Assembly (NCBI RefSeq): GCF_020509005.1
Contig: NC_063016.1
Coordinates: forward strand, 682,001-746,000
Reading direction: 5' to 3'
Length of the DNA stretch: 64,000 nucleotides
Source of the DNA: Fulvia fulva
Taxonomy: Eukaryota; Ascomycota; Dothideomycetes; Mycosphaerellales; Mycosphaerellaceae
Position 1 is the stretch's first letter, and the number at the start of each line of letters is the position of its first letter. The notes under the pieces are model-generated. The model searched no databases, was not told where the DNA came from, and saw nothing but the letters and a program-made list of their open reading frames with translations. Both the position numbers and the translations under genes were made by a program. Below are positions 32,760 through 42,260 of this stretch, in pieces.

Positions 32760-33129
32760 TGGTAGCAAGCAACAGCTGGAGATAAAGTATGCCGCCGCTA
32801 TACGTGTTGGTCTCACTTTCGGAGAGCTTCCAGAGGAACGCATTTCCTGGACTAGACACACGGCGACGCACAACACCCTCGACTGCATTGATCCGGTCCT
32901 CGCTACCCAGCTATTACCAGCCTGTTCAAGCGACAGCTTTCGCTTCTGACAGAATCCGAAGCGCTCTGCGGAAATCAAATTTGTCGCCTGCCCTCGACGT
33001 TGCGAGACGGCCGTGGAGGGATCGAGGGCAAATCACTCTTAAGAAGAGCCTCCTCCCCGGCTTGATTTCGCTGCGGATGCGGTTGAACAAGTGGTGTAGG
33101 GCTGTCTGACTTTCTAGCAGCAAGCCATG
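32760..33129. other. Convergent spacer
   Basis: 370 bp between the CAP10 gene and the minus-strand zinc-finger gene; both 3' UTRs should lie here. No other feature is seen. Confidence 0.4.
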
Positions 33130-34002
33130 TTAGCTACTGGTCCGCGCTGAGGCTTTGCACCGACCACTAGCCCTATGCACATTCCTATTGCTGCTTCTAC
33201 TGAATGCCACATCGCATCGAGGACATCGAGCGTTCTGTGATCCACGTTCTCGGATGTGGCGCAGATAGTTCTCTCGGCATGAAAATGCTCGACCGTTGCA
33301 TCCATGTTCAAAGCATCGAAACCTCTGATCGCTGGGACTGGCTTCGACACCAGTTCCAAGGCCTCGTATGACGATGCTGCTTCCTGGATCGAGGCTCGAA
33401 GCTCCAGTATTCTGTGATCCACGCTCTCGGATGTGGCGCAGATAGTTCTCTCGGCATGGAAATGCTCGCCCGTTGCATCCATGTTCAAAGCATCGAAACC
33501 TTCGATCGCTGGGGCTGGCTTCGCCACCAGTCCCGAGGCCTCGTATGGCGATGCTGCTTCCTGGATCGAGGCCCAAAGCTCCAGCATTCGCTTCCATTGA
33601 CCTCTGGTAAGATTCGTGCGTTGCCAGATTGCGAGAATTGCAATCGAAGGTGGCCCATTCGAGCTGTTGTTCTAAGTGCAGATCCAGAAGCTCTTCGATA
33701 TCGGCCATAGACATACTTGAAAAGTCTGTGCTGAATCCTGTACTCCAGGGTGGACTGGCAAGGCTGATGGAATCTCTGCTGTAGCACGACTCTGCTGGCG
33801 GTTGCCGTCTATGGGCATACGCCGTGTTTAGGATGGCTGCTGGTCCAGGGTATACGACTTGTCGACCTTGTGAGGCGCCCAAGGGCTGACCATGGTCGTT
33901 CGATGCTGGTAGGTGTGCGACTGACCTGGCATCGGACTGGGCTGAGGAGACACCCGGTTGCCTCGATGCATTGTTCATGATCACGACTGAACACTCCAGC
34001 AT
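33130..34002 (-). CDS. Zinc-finger protein with internally duplicated finger
   Basis: A single exon of 290 aa from the ATG at 34002; an alternative start is the Met at 33978. A Ser/Gln-rich N-terminus contains an acidic patch (SMADIEELLDLHLEQQLEW), which could be an activation region. The C-terminal half contains two nearly identical 59-residue units, each with a first finger of the form FRCFEHGCNGRAF-CRENYLRHIRERG. The second unit runs on into a final C2HC-type finger, RCPRCDVAFSRSSNRNVHRASGRC. This arrangement (CFEHGCNGR then CPRCD) is common in uncharacterised fungal zinc-finger proteins. The second His expected after RHIRER is Gly in both copies, so metal binding there may be atypical. 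DNA binding is inferred only. Confidence 0.75.
   Translation of the reverse strand: MLECSVVIMNNASRQPGVSSAQSDARSVAHLPASNDHGQPLGASQGRQVVYPGPAAILNTAYAHRRQPPAESCYSRDSISLASPPWSTGFSTDFSSMSMADIEELLDLHLEQQLEWATFDCNSRNLATHESYQRSMEANAGALGLDPGSSIAIRGLGTGGEASPSDRRFRCFEHGCNGRAFPCRENYLRHIRERGSQNTGASSLDPGSSIVIRGLGTGVEASPSDQRFRCFEHGCNGRAFSCRENYLRHIRERGSQNARCPRCDVAFSRSSNRNVHRASGRCKASARTSS
33234..33587. repeat. Tandem 177-bp duplication inside the zinc-finger gene
   Basis: The segment beginning TTCTGTGATCCACG at 33234 recurs at 33411 with only scattered substitutions. The unit is 177 bp, exactly 59 codons, so the reading frame is kept. High similarity at synonymous as well as non-synonymous sites points to a recent duplication or gene conversion. 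Confidence 0.85.
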
Positions 34003-34836
34003 GAATGCGGTGCAGGGCTGGACATTCGGCGCAGATATACAACGCTGTTAACAATCTACCTGCTACCGGACTGCCTCACAACCTCGTGGCACAGCATGGT
34101 CTATTCTTGCCATGGCACCTTGGCCTAACCATGCACACGGAGAGCGTGGAGAAAGTAAATGCTTCGAAGCGTGTATCATGCGGCACAGCCTCTGCAAAAG
34201 ACTCACTGCCTGAATCACGAGCTGTGCCGCAGCAGAGCCACAGCTCGACGTGCCCAGTGTTGTTCTCGCCGACGACGTCTTTTGGTTCAGCGATGCTCGG
34301 TAGCGCGTTGTTGTTCATGCGCATGGGATATACGTTTGAACCTCCACCTCTAGGTGTGGTCGTGGACGGAACGGCTTCAAGGCAGTCATATTGAATGCAT
34401 TAGTACCGAGCGGAAGGTCGCTCGAGCCGCCCGTAAAGACAACGCTCTTGTCTTGGCGGTCAGATACCCACAGCAACTCCTTGAGCTTCACGCGTTCGTG
34501 AAGTGGCACAGTCTCATAGAGACGTCCGTTGCAAATCAACTCAGGGTGTCAACTTTCTGTGGATGAGGTGCAGTGAGTCCTTGCAGATCTGTATTCATCT
34601 GGGATGGTCGATGTCCTTCGTGTCACAAGCCAGACTAATCTTGACTTAGCCATGATCCGGCGGATGTGGTTCCTTATACGCTGCGCTCGAGGGATCATCA
34701 AGCACCACCGGCTGCCGGCAAGAGCTTCTCTTGCCTGTGAGGCTGTGCCTCAGCAAGTCTCTTGGCGAGGCATTTTGTGGACAACAAGGTTGCGGTGCGT
34801 CCCGCGGCTGTCTTCATTGCTACGAGCTCGTGTTGG
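34003..34836. other. Intergenic region upstream of the zinc-finger gene
   Basis: It contains the promoter of the minus-strand zinc-finger gene. Plus-strand frames at 34005-34394 and 34604-34879 are open but unrecognised; I do not call them genes. Confidence 0.4.
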
Positions 34837-35130
34837 ACCTCGACACTTCCCCGAGCCCCAGCTGTCAATCAAGTTTTAATCAAATCTCATCAATATCGAC
34901 TATCTTGCACGTCACCGTTGCGCCTCGGGGAGGGCACATCGGCGCGGCCCCTACCCCTGCCTCGTGAGGGCCCCCCCTCCCACTCGTTGCCGGCTCGAGT
35001 GCGCGCAAACCAATAGATGCTAGGGGGTCTTCGAGGTGCAATGTGCATTGAAGTCAATCAAAGCTCATCAAAGTGGGCGGCAAACGATGGGGCTCGGTCG
35101 GCTTACTGGGGCTCGGGGAAGTGTCGAGGT
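34837..35130. mobile_element. Candidate foldback/MITE-like element with 25-bp perfect inverted repeats
   Basis: A 25-bp arm at 34837-34861 (starting ACCTCGACACTTCCCCGAGC) is repeated as its exact reverse complement at 35106-35130. The 244-bp interior is GC-rich at 34920-35000 and contains two related direct segments (GTCAATCAA...CTCATCAA near 34864 and near 35055). No coding capacity is seen. Short TGG trinucleotides flank both arms, which is weak evidence for a target-site duplication. It could be a non-autonomous transposon remnant or simply a chance-preserved inverted repeat. Confidence 0.5.
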
Positions 35131-35608
35131 TGGTGGAGCACTCCCCCTACGGAGCATCGCGCCTACAAAAGCTTGATATTCTGATCATCGAGCGGCGGCT
35201 AGATGATCAGTGAGCGCATCTTGCATCCTAGAGGATCGTTGGCATGAATGTACTCTGCGAGTTTGGACCATGTTTGCTTCACCATGAGGGAGTGACGACA
35301 ACCACTTCGAGCGCCACAATAAATGCCAGCGTGACTTCCAACCACAAACGGGGGAAGTTGCAACAAGTACACTCATGGTTTCCGGGGTGGTTAGGCGGCT
35401 GTGCCATCGATGGTGCTTCCTGAAAGCACAGTCTTCCCAAATACATAAACTTGACACAACACAAAGACGACGACGAGGACAACGACGACAACGACAACGA
35501 CAACGGCAACGACAACGACAACGACAACAGCAGCAGCAGCAGCAGCAGAAGAAGAAGAAGACAGCATCACCACCGCCGCCACCACCACCGCACCACCGCA
35601 CCACCACC
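35131..35608. promoter_or_regulatory. Promoter and repeat-rich leader of the gene at 35609
   Basis: Bases 35461-35608 form an unbroken run of trinucleotide-type simple sequence: GAC/AAC units, then CAG units, GAA units and CAC/CCG units, ending at the ATG at 35609. It contains almost no T. This looks like an unstructured A/C-rich 5' leader, expandable by slippage. The upstream 300 bp show no clear promoter motif. Confidence 0.45.
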
Positions 35609-36120
35609 ATGCCCGAATGGGTGCCTACGGGCGTTCCCGAGAGCGTCATGCTCAAGGCGATCGATCTCGCCTTCAACCTGGTCTTGGACCAAGGTGCTTG
35701 CGCTGCTTGGTTTGCCTGGGGCAAAGATGCCACAAAATTGCTTATGTTCACCACCTTGTCGCTCTTCGTGCTCTATATGGGCTTTGTGGATGCGGCCCGT
35801 GGCGACCACCGGTAGATTGCATAGCCCTGAAGATGAATTCATGAGTCTCTGTGAGCATAGCTGACATCGCAGGCCGTAGCACGAAGCGCGCCCTCTTCTT
35901 CCTCAACACCCTCCCTCTCTTCCTCGACACCCTCTTAGAGGGCTTGTCTTTCCACTGCGCCTCCTCCGCTCCTGGCCCTCTGCAATGGGTCGCGCTCGTG
36001 GTTGTGGCCTTGGTGAAGGCCCTTGGCCTGACCCTCGGTTGGCACAGTTGGGTCAAGCGACGACCCTCTTGCTTCCGTTCAATGTGGGCCCGCAAGACCA
36101 TCCTTATTGGCGACAATTAA
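35609..36120 (+). CDS. Small hydrophobic protein of unknown function
   Basis: Exons 35609-35811 and 35880-36120 join in frame to give 147 aa. The 68-nt intron starts GTAGAT, has a GCTGAC branch site and ends CCGTAG; a nearer CAG at 35870-35872 would shift the frame into a stop. Start MPEWVPTGVPESV. Hydrophobic segments occur near 45-60 (LLMFTTLSLFVLYMGFV), 72-90 and 100-122 (LQWVALVVVALVKALGLTLGW), so it is probably a small membrane protein with two or three passes. The C-terminus is basic (SWVKRRPSC). No family is recognised. It sits between repeats in the accessory part of the window and may be lineage-specific. Confidence 0.55.
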
Positions 36121-36173
36121 TTCATTAATACGACTATTCTTCCTGGAGATCTCATGGGACCGCTATTCTTTCC

Positions 36174-36310
36174 GGGCATGGTCTTCCATATCAATCCAGG
36201 GCATGGTCTTCCATATCAATTCAGGGCATGGTCTTCCATATCAATCCAGGGCATGGTCTTCCAGATCAATCCAAGGCATGGGCTCCATATCAATCCAGGG
36301 CATGGGGTAC
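36174..36310. repeat. 25-bp minisatellite, about 5.5 copies
   Basis: The unit GGGCATGGTCTTCCATATCA plus ATCCA starts at 36174, 36199, 36224 and 36249. A 24-bp variant follows at 36274 and a partial copy at 36298. Copies differ at a few positions (TTCA for TCCA, CAGATC for CATATC). Because 25 is not a multiple of three, each reading frame cycles through the unit, and the open frames over it are a by-product. Confidence 0.9.
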
Positions 36311-37812
36311 GCATCACTCCACGACATCTTCTGCCTTATCGAGCCACCAAGCGTGTACGAACTTCCTCCTGCCACAGCGCTACAAGCATTGCTGTGCGTC
36401 AATCAATCACCACAGGAATCCCTCGTTAATTACGGCACCGCGAACAAGGGTACCGCCCATCGGTCAACAAGATACTCATCAGCACAACCTTTGGCAGTCT
36501 ACCTCACTGCAAGCGTTCGTGACTACAACACTTCACGCACAGAGACCTCTCATGCTTTCGGATCACACCGTCACCAAATGCGATACGAATCTAGACGTGT
36601 AAGAGTGTAACCCGAGATGATCTCAGTCCATCCCAGCGTTGTGTGAGCTCTAGGGCCGCTTCCTGGTCAGTGACAAGGTCGACTTCATCACCTTGGACAT
36701 GAAGTCTTAGCAAATCTGAATACAACGATGCAAGGCCTCGACTGCTGCACACACACACACACACACACACACTACATGGATTTCTGGCGAAGTTGCTTGG
36801 CCTCACATGACGTGCGCGAGTTGCAGTCTCCTGAAAGGCACGACCGAGCTTCTTCGGGCTGCTGTTCACCGCCACTCACTTACCCACCGAATCATCGCCG
36901 ACATGAACGACAAGCATATAACACCCTGGTCAATGTTTTCGAAGGCGCTCGGAACTGAATGCAGCTGCTCAGCGGTGCTTTCAGGCATCGCCCCACGAAG
37001 TCGTGCAGCTTCAAGCTATGCACACACCCTTTGCATTCTTGGCCCTGACCGAGCAGACCTTGCTGACTGAATGATGCGGACGTCATGCGTGCTCTCCTTG
37101 AGGTCGAAGTCAGTCACGCGCACAAAGCGTGGAAGTCTTGTCGCGCAAAGGAAGATGATGTGACAAAACTGGGGCTGTCTTGTTCCGGCCGCCAAGAAGC
37201 AGATGGCCACCCGAGAAGACCAAGGTCTACGCAGCTTGCGGCTTCGTGTAGTGTCAAGGACAGGTAGACAACTCTGGCGTGTGAATGCCACAGATACGGT
37301 GCCGTTACTGAAACCAATCTTTGCTCCAACCTTTGCCCAAACTCCACCCTCGACAAAGGCACTTTGTGTGGAATCACCCACGGCGTGATCCTCCTTGACA
37401 TACCGCAGCCCTACATGCCGTCTCTTCTTATCCAAAGGATGTTGACAAAGAAGGTGGCCGCCTACACAACAGCAGGGACAATTCTTATTGACTACGACAG
37501 CAACACCTCAGCCTAGCGACTGCGTGTCTAAGAGAAGCGCCGGATCGCGCGCCTCGCTTAATAACATCCAATACGTCGAGGCTGCTTAGAGCATACTACG
37601 TATGTTCCAACCACCGTCGTCTATAGAGTCAGACAGCACCTTATTTTATCAGGAGCCCTCGGTCTGCCTTCTTGTGGCACGTCAGGCTCATGCTTCGTGT
37701 CATTCCTGGCCGATCGTAAGGGTCGGACGGATCCACTTGACTCTGAAAGCAGCCTCCGATGCCTGCTGCCCACGGCTGCGTCGGAACATTCGCCTACATC
37801 TCGTTAGCTCCG
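36311..37812. other. Intergenic region with scattered protein-like minus-strand frames
   Basis: A minus-strand frame ending at 36591 reads SRGLASLYSDLLRLHVQGDE and continues to a stop. Another at 37016-37435 contains GGVWAKVGAKIGFSNGTVSV. Both look protein-like, but no start codon, complete exon chain or family could be established. They may be parts of an unrecognised gene or a decayed one. Confidence 0.35.
36748..36772. repeat. (CA)n microsatellite
   Basis: A run of 25 bases of alternating C and A, about 12 units. On the minus strand the (TG)n run ends in TGCAG just before a protein-like frame, so it could also act as a polymorphic tract in an intron; this is speculative. Confidence 0.9.
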
Positions 37813-38311
37813 TCACCAGGCCAGCTTGGTGCTTGGATCACATACGTGATCGATGCCCCCGAGGTACCTTCCCGTACAGAATGGGCCTTCATAGCTGTGG
37901 ATGATACAACGTCCTACACCGGGTTAGCGGCAGAATCAACTCGGGCGCAAGCAGGAAGCGTAGTGGGCTTACCGTATTCTTCCTGCGAGCGACACTGGTC
38001 AGTCTCTATATTTGATGTTTTGGACGATTGATTTCGTGGGATCTACTGACTGGCTTAGGTGCTTTCCATTCGCTATACCCTGCCACTCCGTAGGCAAAGC
38101 CGTTGAAGACCTCGTGTTCTTTCCAGGTGTAGCAATTGTGGCCTTCTTTGGAGTTGATGACCACCCGCTTTCCTGTCTTTCCCTCAGGGCAGAGAGAGTT
38201 GGGCTTCATCCGCTGTACATTGATCTGAAAGTGGTATCCAGCACTAACCAGCCGAGCGAATAGTGTCAAGAGAGCTAGTGGTATCAAGAGGCCTAGTATC
38301 TTGAGGCGCAT
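37813..38311 (-). CDS. Candidate small secreted cysteine-containing protein (effector-like)
   Basis: The ATG at 38311 opens a clear signal peptide (MRLKILGLLIPLALLTLFAR, then LVSAG) followed by a mature domain with NSLC and EGHNCYTWKEHEV. The unspliced frame stops at 38006. Splice signals suggest further exons: donor GTAAGC at 37972 and acceptor GGTGTAG at 37914 lead to RCIIHSYEGPFC and GGIDHVCDPSTKLAW, stop at 37813. The first intron is ambiguous: donor GTCAGT at 38050 with acceptor at 37983, or GTAGAT with acceptor TATAG, the latter adding DQC. The products would have about 125-135 aa and five or six cysteines. Small size, secretion signal and Cys content fit a fungal effector or antimicrobial-type protein, but no family is recognised. 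Confidence 0.55.
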
Positions 38312-39711
38312 GGTCGATCAATGTCGTCGAACAGAGTGATGATACGGAGTGCAGGAACAACGGCGACTTTGATCATCAAGACACCCATACTTCAAATTGA
38401 TACCCAGTGTGCCAAGAACATCCGGGAGGAAACGCCTGACCAATTCTTTCCGACCACTTGAAGAGCTCCCATCATAAACATAAGTGCCAAGCCTCATGTC
38501 ACTAGCAACAGCCGGGGGTGGATATACATAATACAAACTGGCGGGCTCCCGATTACGTTCGTTCGACGCTTTCGATGCTGTCCGGCCTAGCGATAGCATG
38601 CTCAACGTAAGCAAACTCCTCGACGCGTTAGAGCGCGTACTGACGAGTCAGACGCAGCTATCCTGTCGTTTTGCGACGCCTGCGAGTTGACCCTTTGCGG
38701 CACCAAGCAGAAGGCTGCTGTTCAGCAACCCGCCACTTTGACTTATATTCGCCCTTGAGCTTCCAGATAGTTACGCTGGGTTGGGTTCGAGCACTTTAAG
38801 GAAGCTGTAATATCGATATTCCTGATTACACGCCCTGGATCTTGTACTGGATCCTTTTGCTATCCACACTGTCTCTGATCCAACGGTGCTGTCCTGATAG
38901 GGGTTCGAACTACGAATGGTAACTCCGCGTGAAGTGACGCATGCTTCATCACTTCATGTCTGATCGACGGCGATGCGTGAGCGCAATGTACCTTCGGATG
39001 CCTTCGGATGTCTGACGGAGAACTCGTTGTCGCATAGGATAACCAGCAGACATGTTGGCGTGTTGGTGGCCAGGATAACATTCCATGTCGTTGTTCACGG
39101 GACAGTGCCAAGGATACGGATGTGATGACTACACAGCGACACCAATTCCACCTGCTTGGCCGAGGGCATAGCTGCTGGCGGGAAGGGAGTGTTACTTTCT
39201 TCAGACGATGCCTGCTCCAAAAGTGTTACTGGACGCATCGACGAAGATGGTTGTCACATAACTCCGGAAAATGTAAGTCATCTGTGATGCGAATCTTGCG
39301 AGTTAACACTCATCAAGATTTGACTGCAAGCTCCGATCGCTGCCATTACTGTACAGGATACGTCAACTTTCGAGATCGCGCCGCACGAAGGACAGACACT
39401 AGTGAACATGAGCACAGACGGCTGATCGGCCCTAACCTTGATCAAGCTTGATCTTCAAGTGCCATAGTGGTCGTGTCCCAACAGCTAATCGGCATACCTT
39501 GAGCGACATTGACACTCGTTGTAGGCTGGTATGGTCCCGGAGCTGGATTGTCTCCTGGTCCAAAGCTAGCTGCAGCCTGCAGACACAGAATTTACAGCGC
39601 AAGAGCTTGAACTGCCACAAAAGTCCACCCACCCACTCTCTTCATCCATCTGATACGCACAGCTTCTCATCTCACTGCCCTACGTGCGAATTGTGATCGT
39701 GGTAGTTCACC
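38312..39711. other. Intergenic region between the two secreted-protein genes
   Basis: 1.4 kb with no gene seen. A hairpin-capable segment at about 38930-38960 has TGAAGTGA pairing with TCACTTCA, and CCTTCGGATG occurs twice in tandem near 38992. It contains both divergent promoters. Confidence 0.4.
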
Positions 39712-40683
39712 ATGCAGTCCGCTGTCCTTGCCTTAGCAGCAGCTATCTATAGCACTCAGGTCGCTGCCCAGTCTTTGAACTATTACCCACAGTCAGGCAC
39801 GAACCACACTGCACCCAACGAAGGTTATGCCACTTTCATGGAAGCCGATCAGAGCCCAAACGCCTCCCACTCGGTCCAGTTCGCGCACTACGACACGATA
39901 TTGGGAGACCCAATGAACGACACAATCTTGAAGAACTGGACGTGGACTGTCAAGGTCAGCGATGTTTACATGCCAAATGCATCGATCTATAATGGAAGTC
40001 TGACGAATGTTGCCTACACCACATATGACTTCTCCTGGCCAGAGCAGGGCTCCTTAAACAGTGCTCTGCGCGCAGAAGTCAATGCCAGCCTCGGTGAATA
40101 CTACCCTTCATGCGCCTTTCTTATCACTGCGCACTTCCCGGAGCATGTATCGAAGAGATGGGACGGCACCTCAGATTGTTCTTCTGCACTGGGTTCGAAG
40201 TGCGTCGAGGCCTTGACGAACAGAATTCATGCTTCCGAAAACTGTGTCAGCTCCTTCCCATCAGGCAACCCTGACTTTATGACGGCCTGCGAGGACTCCT
40301 TTGGCTCTGTGAACAATGATGGATGGGGCATAGGAGGCACAGGTGCTGCGCCCTGAGGAACCGCTTGTATGTTCTCAATATCGACATTCTGCCTAGTCTT
40401 TGGTGATGGCTCGGTCTTTACTACGAACCAGACCTCTTTGCAGAAGGTCCAGACCTATGCGTACTATCTCAGTCGGCCATACGCTGCTGGCAATTCGTCT
40501 GCGTTCGAAACTGTGGCAAACAATGTCCAAGTACTGGCCTTGGCAGGTTCGCGCACGAAACTGCTATGCAACCGTGCTGGTGATGGAAAGCGTTTAACAA
40601 GTGCTGCGCCGAGTGGCAGAGACACAAGCCACAGTATGACAGCCGTGTTAGCCGTCACCATCGCCATGGTGATATTGCTGTAA
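39712..40683 (+). CDS. Secreted, probably GPI-anchored glycoprotein of unknown function
   Basis: Exons 39712-40342 and 40397-40683 give 305 aa; the 54-nt intron starts GTGCTG and ends GCCTAG, restoring frame. The N-terminus MQSAVLALAAAIYSTQVAAQ is a signal peptide. The mature part has many N-glycosylation sequons (NHT, NAS, NDT, NWT, NGS, NQT, NSS) and several Cys (YYPSCAF, SDCSSALGSKC, SENCVSSF, TACEDSF). The C-terminus ends in a hydrophobic stretch MTAVLAVTIAMVILL after a Ser/Gly/Asp-rich segment, the pattern of a GPI-anchor signal. Without the intron the first ORF would stop at 40356 and lack the anchor. It is probably a cell-wall or plasma-membrane protein; no family is recognised. Confidence 0.75.
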
Positions 40684-41530
40684 AGAGAGCAGCTTGGCCA
40701 AGCGCGCTATGCCAGCAGCACCAAAATGCTCATGGTGATCTCGGAGATGTACACATTAGAGTGCCAGAATACAAGTCGCAAGGGAATCTGAGCCCAAAGC
40801 ACGAAGGTCGGCACGACTCTCGCAGCTGCACGGCTCCTTAAGGTATCGCTAGGCCCGAGCGCTGCATTCAAGCCGAAGACCAAAGCGTGTAAATAGCTCG
40901 ACCACGATGCGTTGTTGGTATTGGACCGATAGCCGCCACCGATAAAATGATATATTGAAAGGCCTCCGTCCTTATTGAACTGAGCGAAGGGTAGCACCTG
41001 CAGCTCGAGGAAGCAGTTGTCCGCTGTCGTCGCGATGCCGCATGTCGTCGCAACGTGTATATGCATTGTTTCTTACGTGCTCGGAGGGGGATTCACCGCG
41101 CCGGGGCTAAGAAGCGAGCTAATTAAATAATTGTAAGTTCTTTTTTAGCCAATTAGACGATAGCTCGAATTCGTTAGCGATGGCCTTTATCCTGAGACCC
41201 ACCCCTACTGAGCACGGATCTTCCCCTTCCCCTTCCCCTTCTATCCCTTTACCTTCCCGTTCGCAGCGCTTCGAGGGTGACAGAGTCTGATTGTTATTCT
41301 CGCTACGGGAGCTTTACGGACATGCTGCGTTCACTCCGGCTCGCAAGCTCGCCTCGTTCACTTACGCATGCCCTCCAAGCTACCCTTCGCTCAATCATGA
41401 CAGCAAATCATAGCTGATAGCTGACACTCCCTAGGCAAAGTATTCTGTAACGGTGTCCTATTTACAGATTCTACGTAGTGGGTGGCGACCATACCTCACT
41501 GTCGGCGAACTAGAGTCAGTACTTACCCAT
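40684..41530. other. Intergenic region with possible transposon debris
   Basis: Around 41215-41245 lies a (CCCTT)n-type tract. Bases 41320-41360 read CACTCCGGCTCGCAAGCTCG, a composition typical of degenerate fungal repeat elements. AT-rich sequence occurs at 41110-41160. No ORF is recognised. The transposon interpretation is an impression only. Confidence 0.3.
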
Positions 41531-41565
41531 GGCTGCATGTCTTTGAGGAGACTAACATTTGAAAC

Positions 41566-41886
41566 AGCCCGAAATGTCAAGTTTTGATCAAGACACCCGC
41601 TGATACTGACCTCCCCGGATGCGGCGACCTCATCGGACATTTCAACAAGCCGGTCTGTGCTAAAGTGGACCTAGACACAACATTCATGGTCCAGTTCTGC
41701 TGTGGCGATGGGGATTGTGGGGCGGCTGGGGCGGCCAACGGCAAGCGCTCAGAGCTATTCCCTGGTTGCAGTGGAGATGACTGGCTTTCTCCGTCGCAAT
41801 CTTGGGCTCGAGATCAGTATGGTGGAGCTCGCGGGTCCGAATACGATGGAAGCATTTGCTCAGCTTGCTTTGAAAAGGCTATATGA
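41566..41886 (+). pseudogene. Partial cysteine-rich secreted-protein gene, probably broken
   Basis: Downstream of a good acceptor (CTAACATTTGAAACAG ending at 41565) one frame reads PKCQVLIKTPADTDLPGCGD, then KPVCAKVDLDTTFMVQFCCG and DGDCGAAGAANGKRS, ending SICSACFEKAI at 41886. This spacing of paired Cys resembles the N-terminal part of a family of fungal secreted Cys-rich proteins. The expected upstream exon with a signal peptide is not intact: a plausible donor at about 41517 leaves an in-frame TAG at the frame required. A MITE lies 86 bp after the stop. I infer a truncated or decaying gene, though an unrecognised upstream exon could rescue it. Confidence 0.5.
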
Positions 41887-41973
41887 GAGGAAGATGTGTG
41901 CTTGAGCGGATGAAAAGACGAAGCAGCCTGTGCAGATTGACCCGCGATGTTGGCGATGCTCCATGCACTGCTA

Positions 41974-42260
41974 CAGTCCTGGGCATAGTTTTTACAACCC
42001 CTGTTCTTCCACCTTTCCCCATTAGGAAGGATGTATCCACTGCTTGGCGTAGCTCACCACCTGGTGTGTCCTCCATTGTTGGCTATTACTGCCTCGCAGC
42101 GTTCTCGCATACTCTTGCATATACGTTGTATGTCCTTAGGTGTGAGATTGGCCCATTCTTGATAGTGAGATTGAAGGTAGCAACACCTTCTGAGATGGAC
42201 ATGGATAGCCGGAAGTGGTTAGCGTAAATACAGGGGTTGTAAAAACTATGCCCAGGACTG
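41974..42260. mobile_element. MITE of Tc1/mariner type with 31-bp terminal inverted repeats
   Basis: The left end CAGTCCTGGGCATAGTTTTT (31 bp in all, 41974-42004) is matched by its exact reverse complement at 42230-42260. Both ends are flanked by TA (41972-41973 and 42261-42262), the target-site duplication of the Tc1/mariner superfamily, and the CAGT terminus fits that group. The element is 287 bp, has no transposase ORF and is therefore non-autonomous. Perfect arms suggest recent activity. It lies 3' of a broken cysteine-rich gene. Confidence 0.85.

Noticed and set aside
36174..36310. Possible CRISPR-like array
   Set aside because: Units are directly adjacent with no unique spacers, and the genome is eukaryotic.
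36107..36610. Three overlapping plus-strand ORFs over the minisatellite
   Set aside because: The 25-bp period keeps all three frames open; the encoded sequence is the same unit shifted, with no other coding sign.
37759..38031. Plus-strand ORF from an ATG, antisense to the secreted-protein candidate
   Set aside because: No signal peptide or family; the minus strand has a clear signal peptide, cysteines and splice sites.
38885..38960. GGTTCGAAC string resembling a tRNA T-loop
   Set aside because: Neither strand gives a matching T-stem, acceptor stem or D-arm at the right distance; the nearby inverted segment is only a short hairpin.
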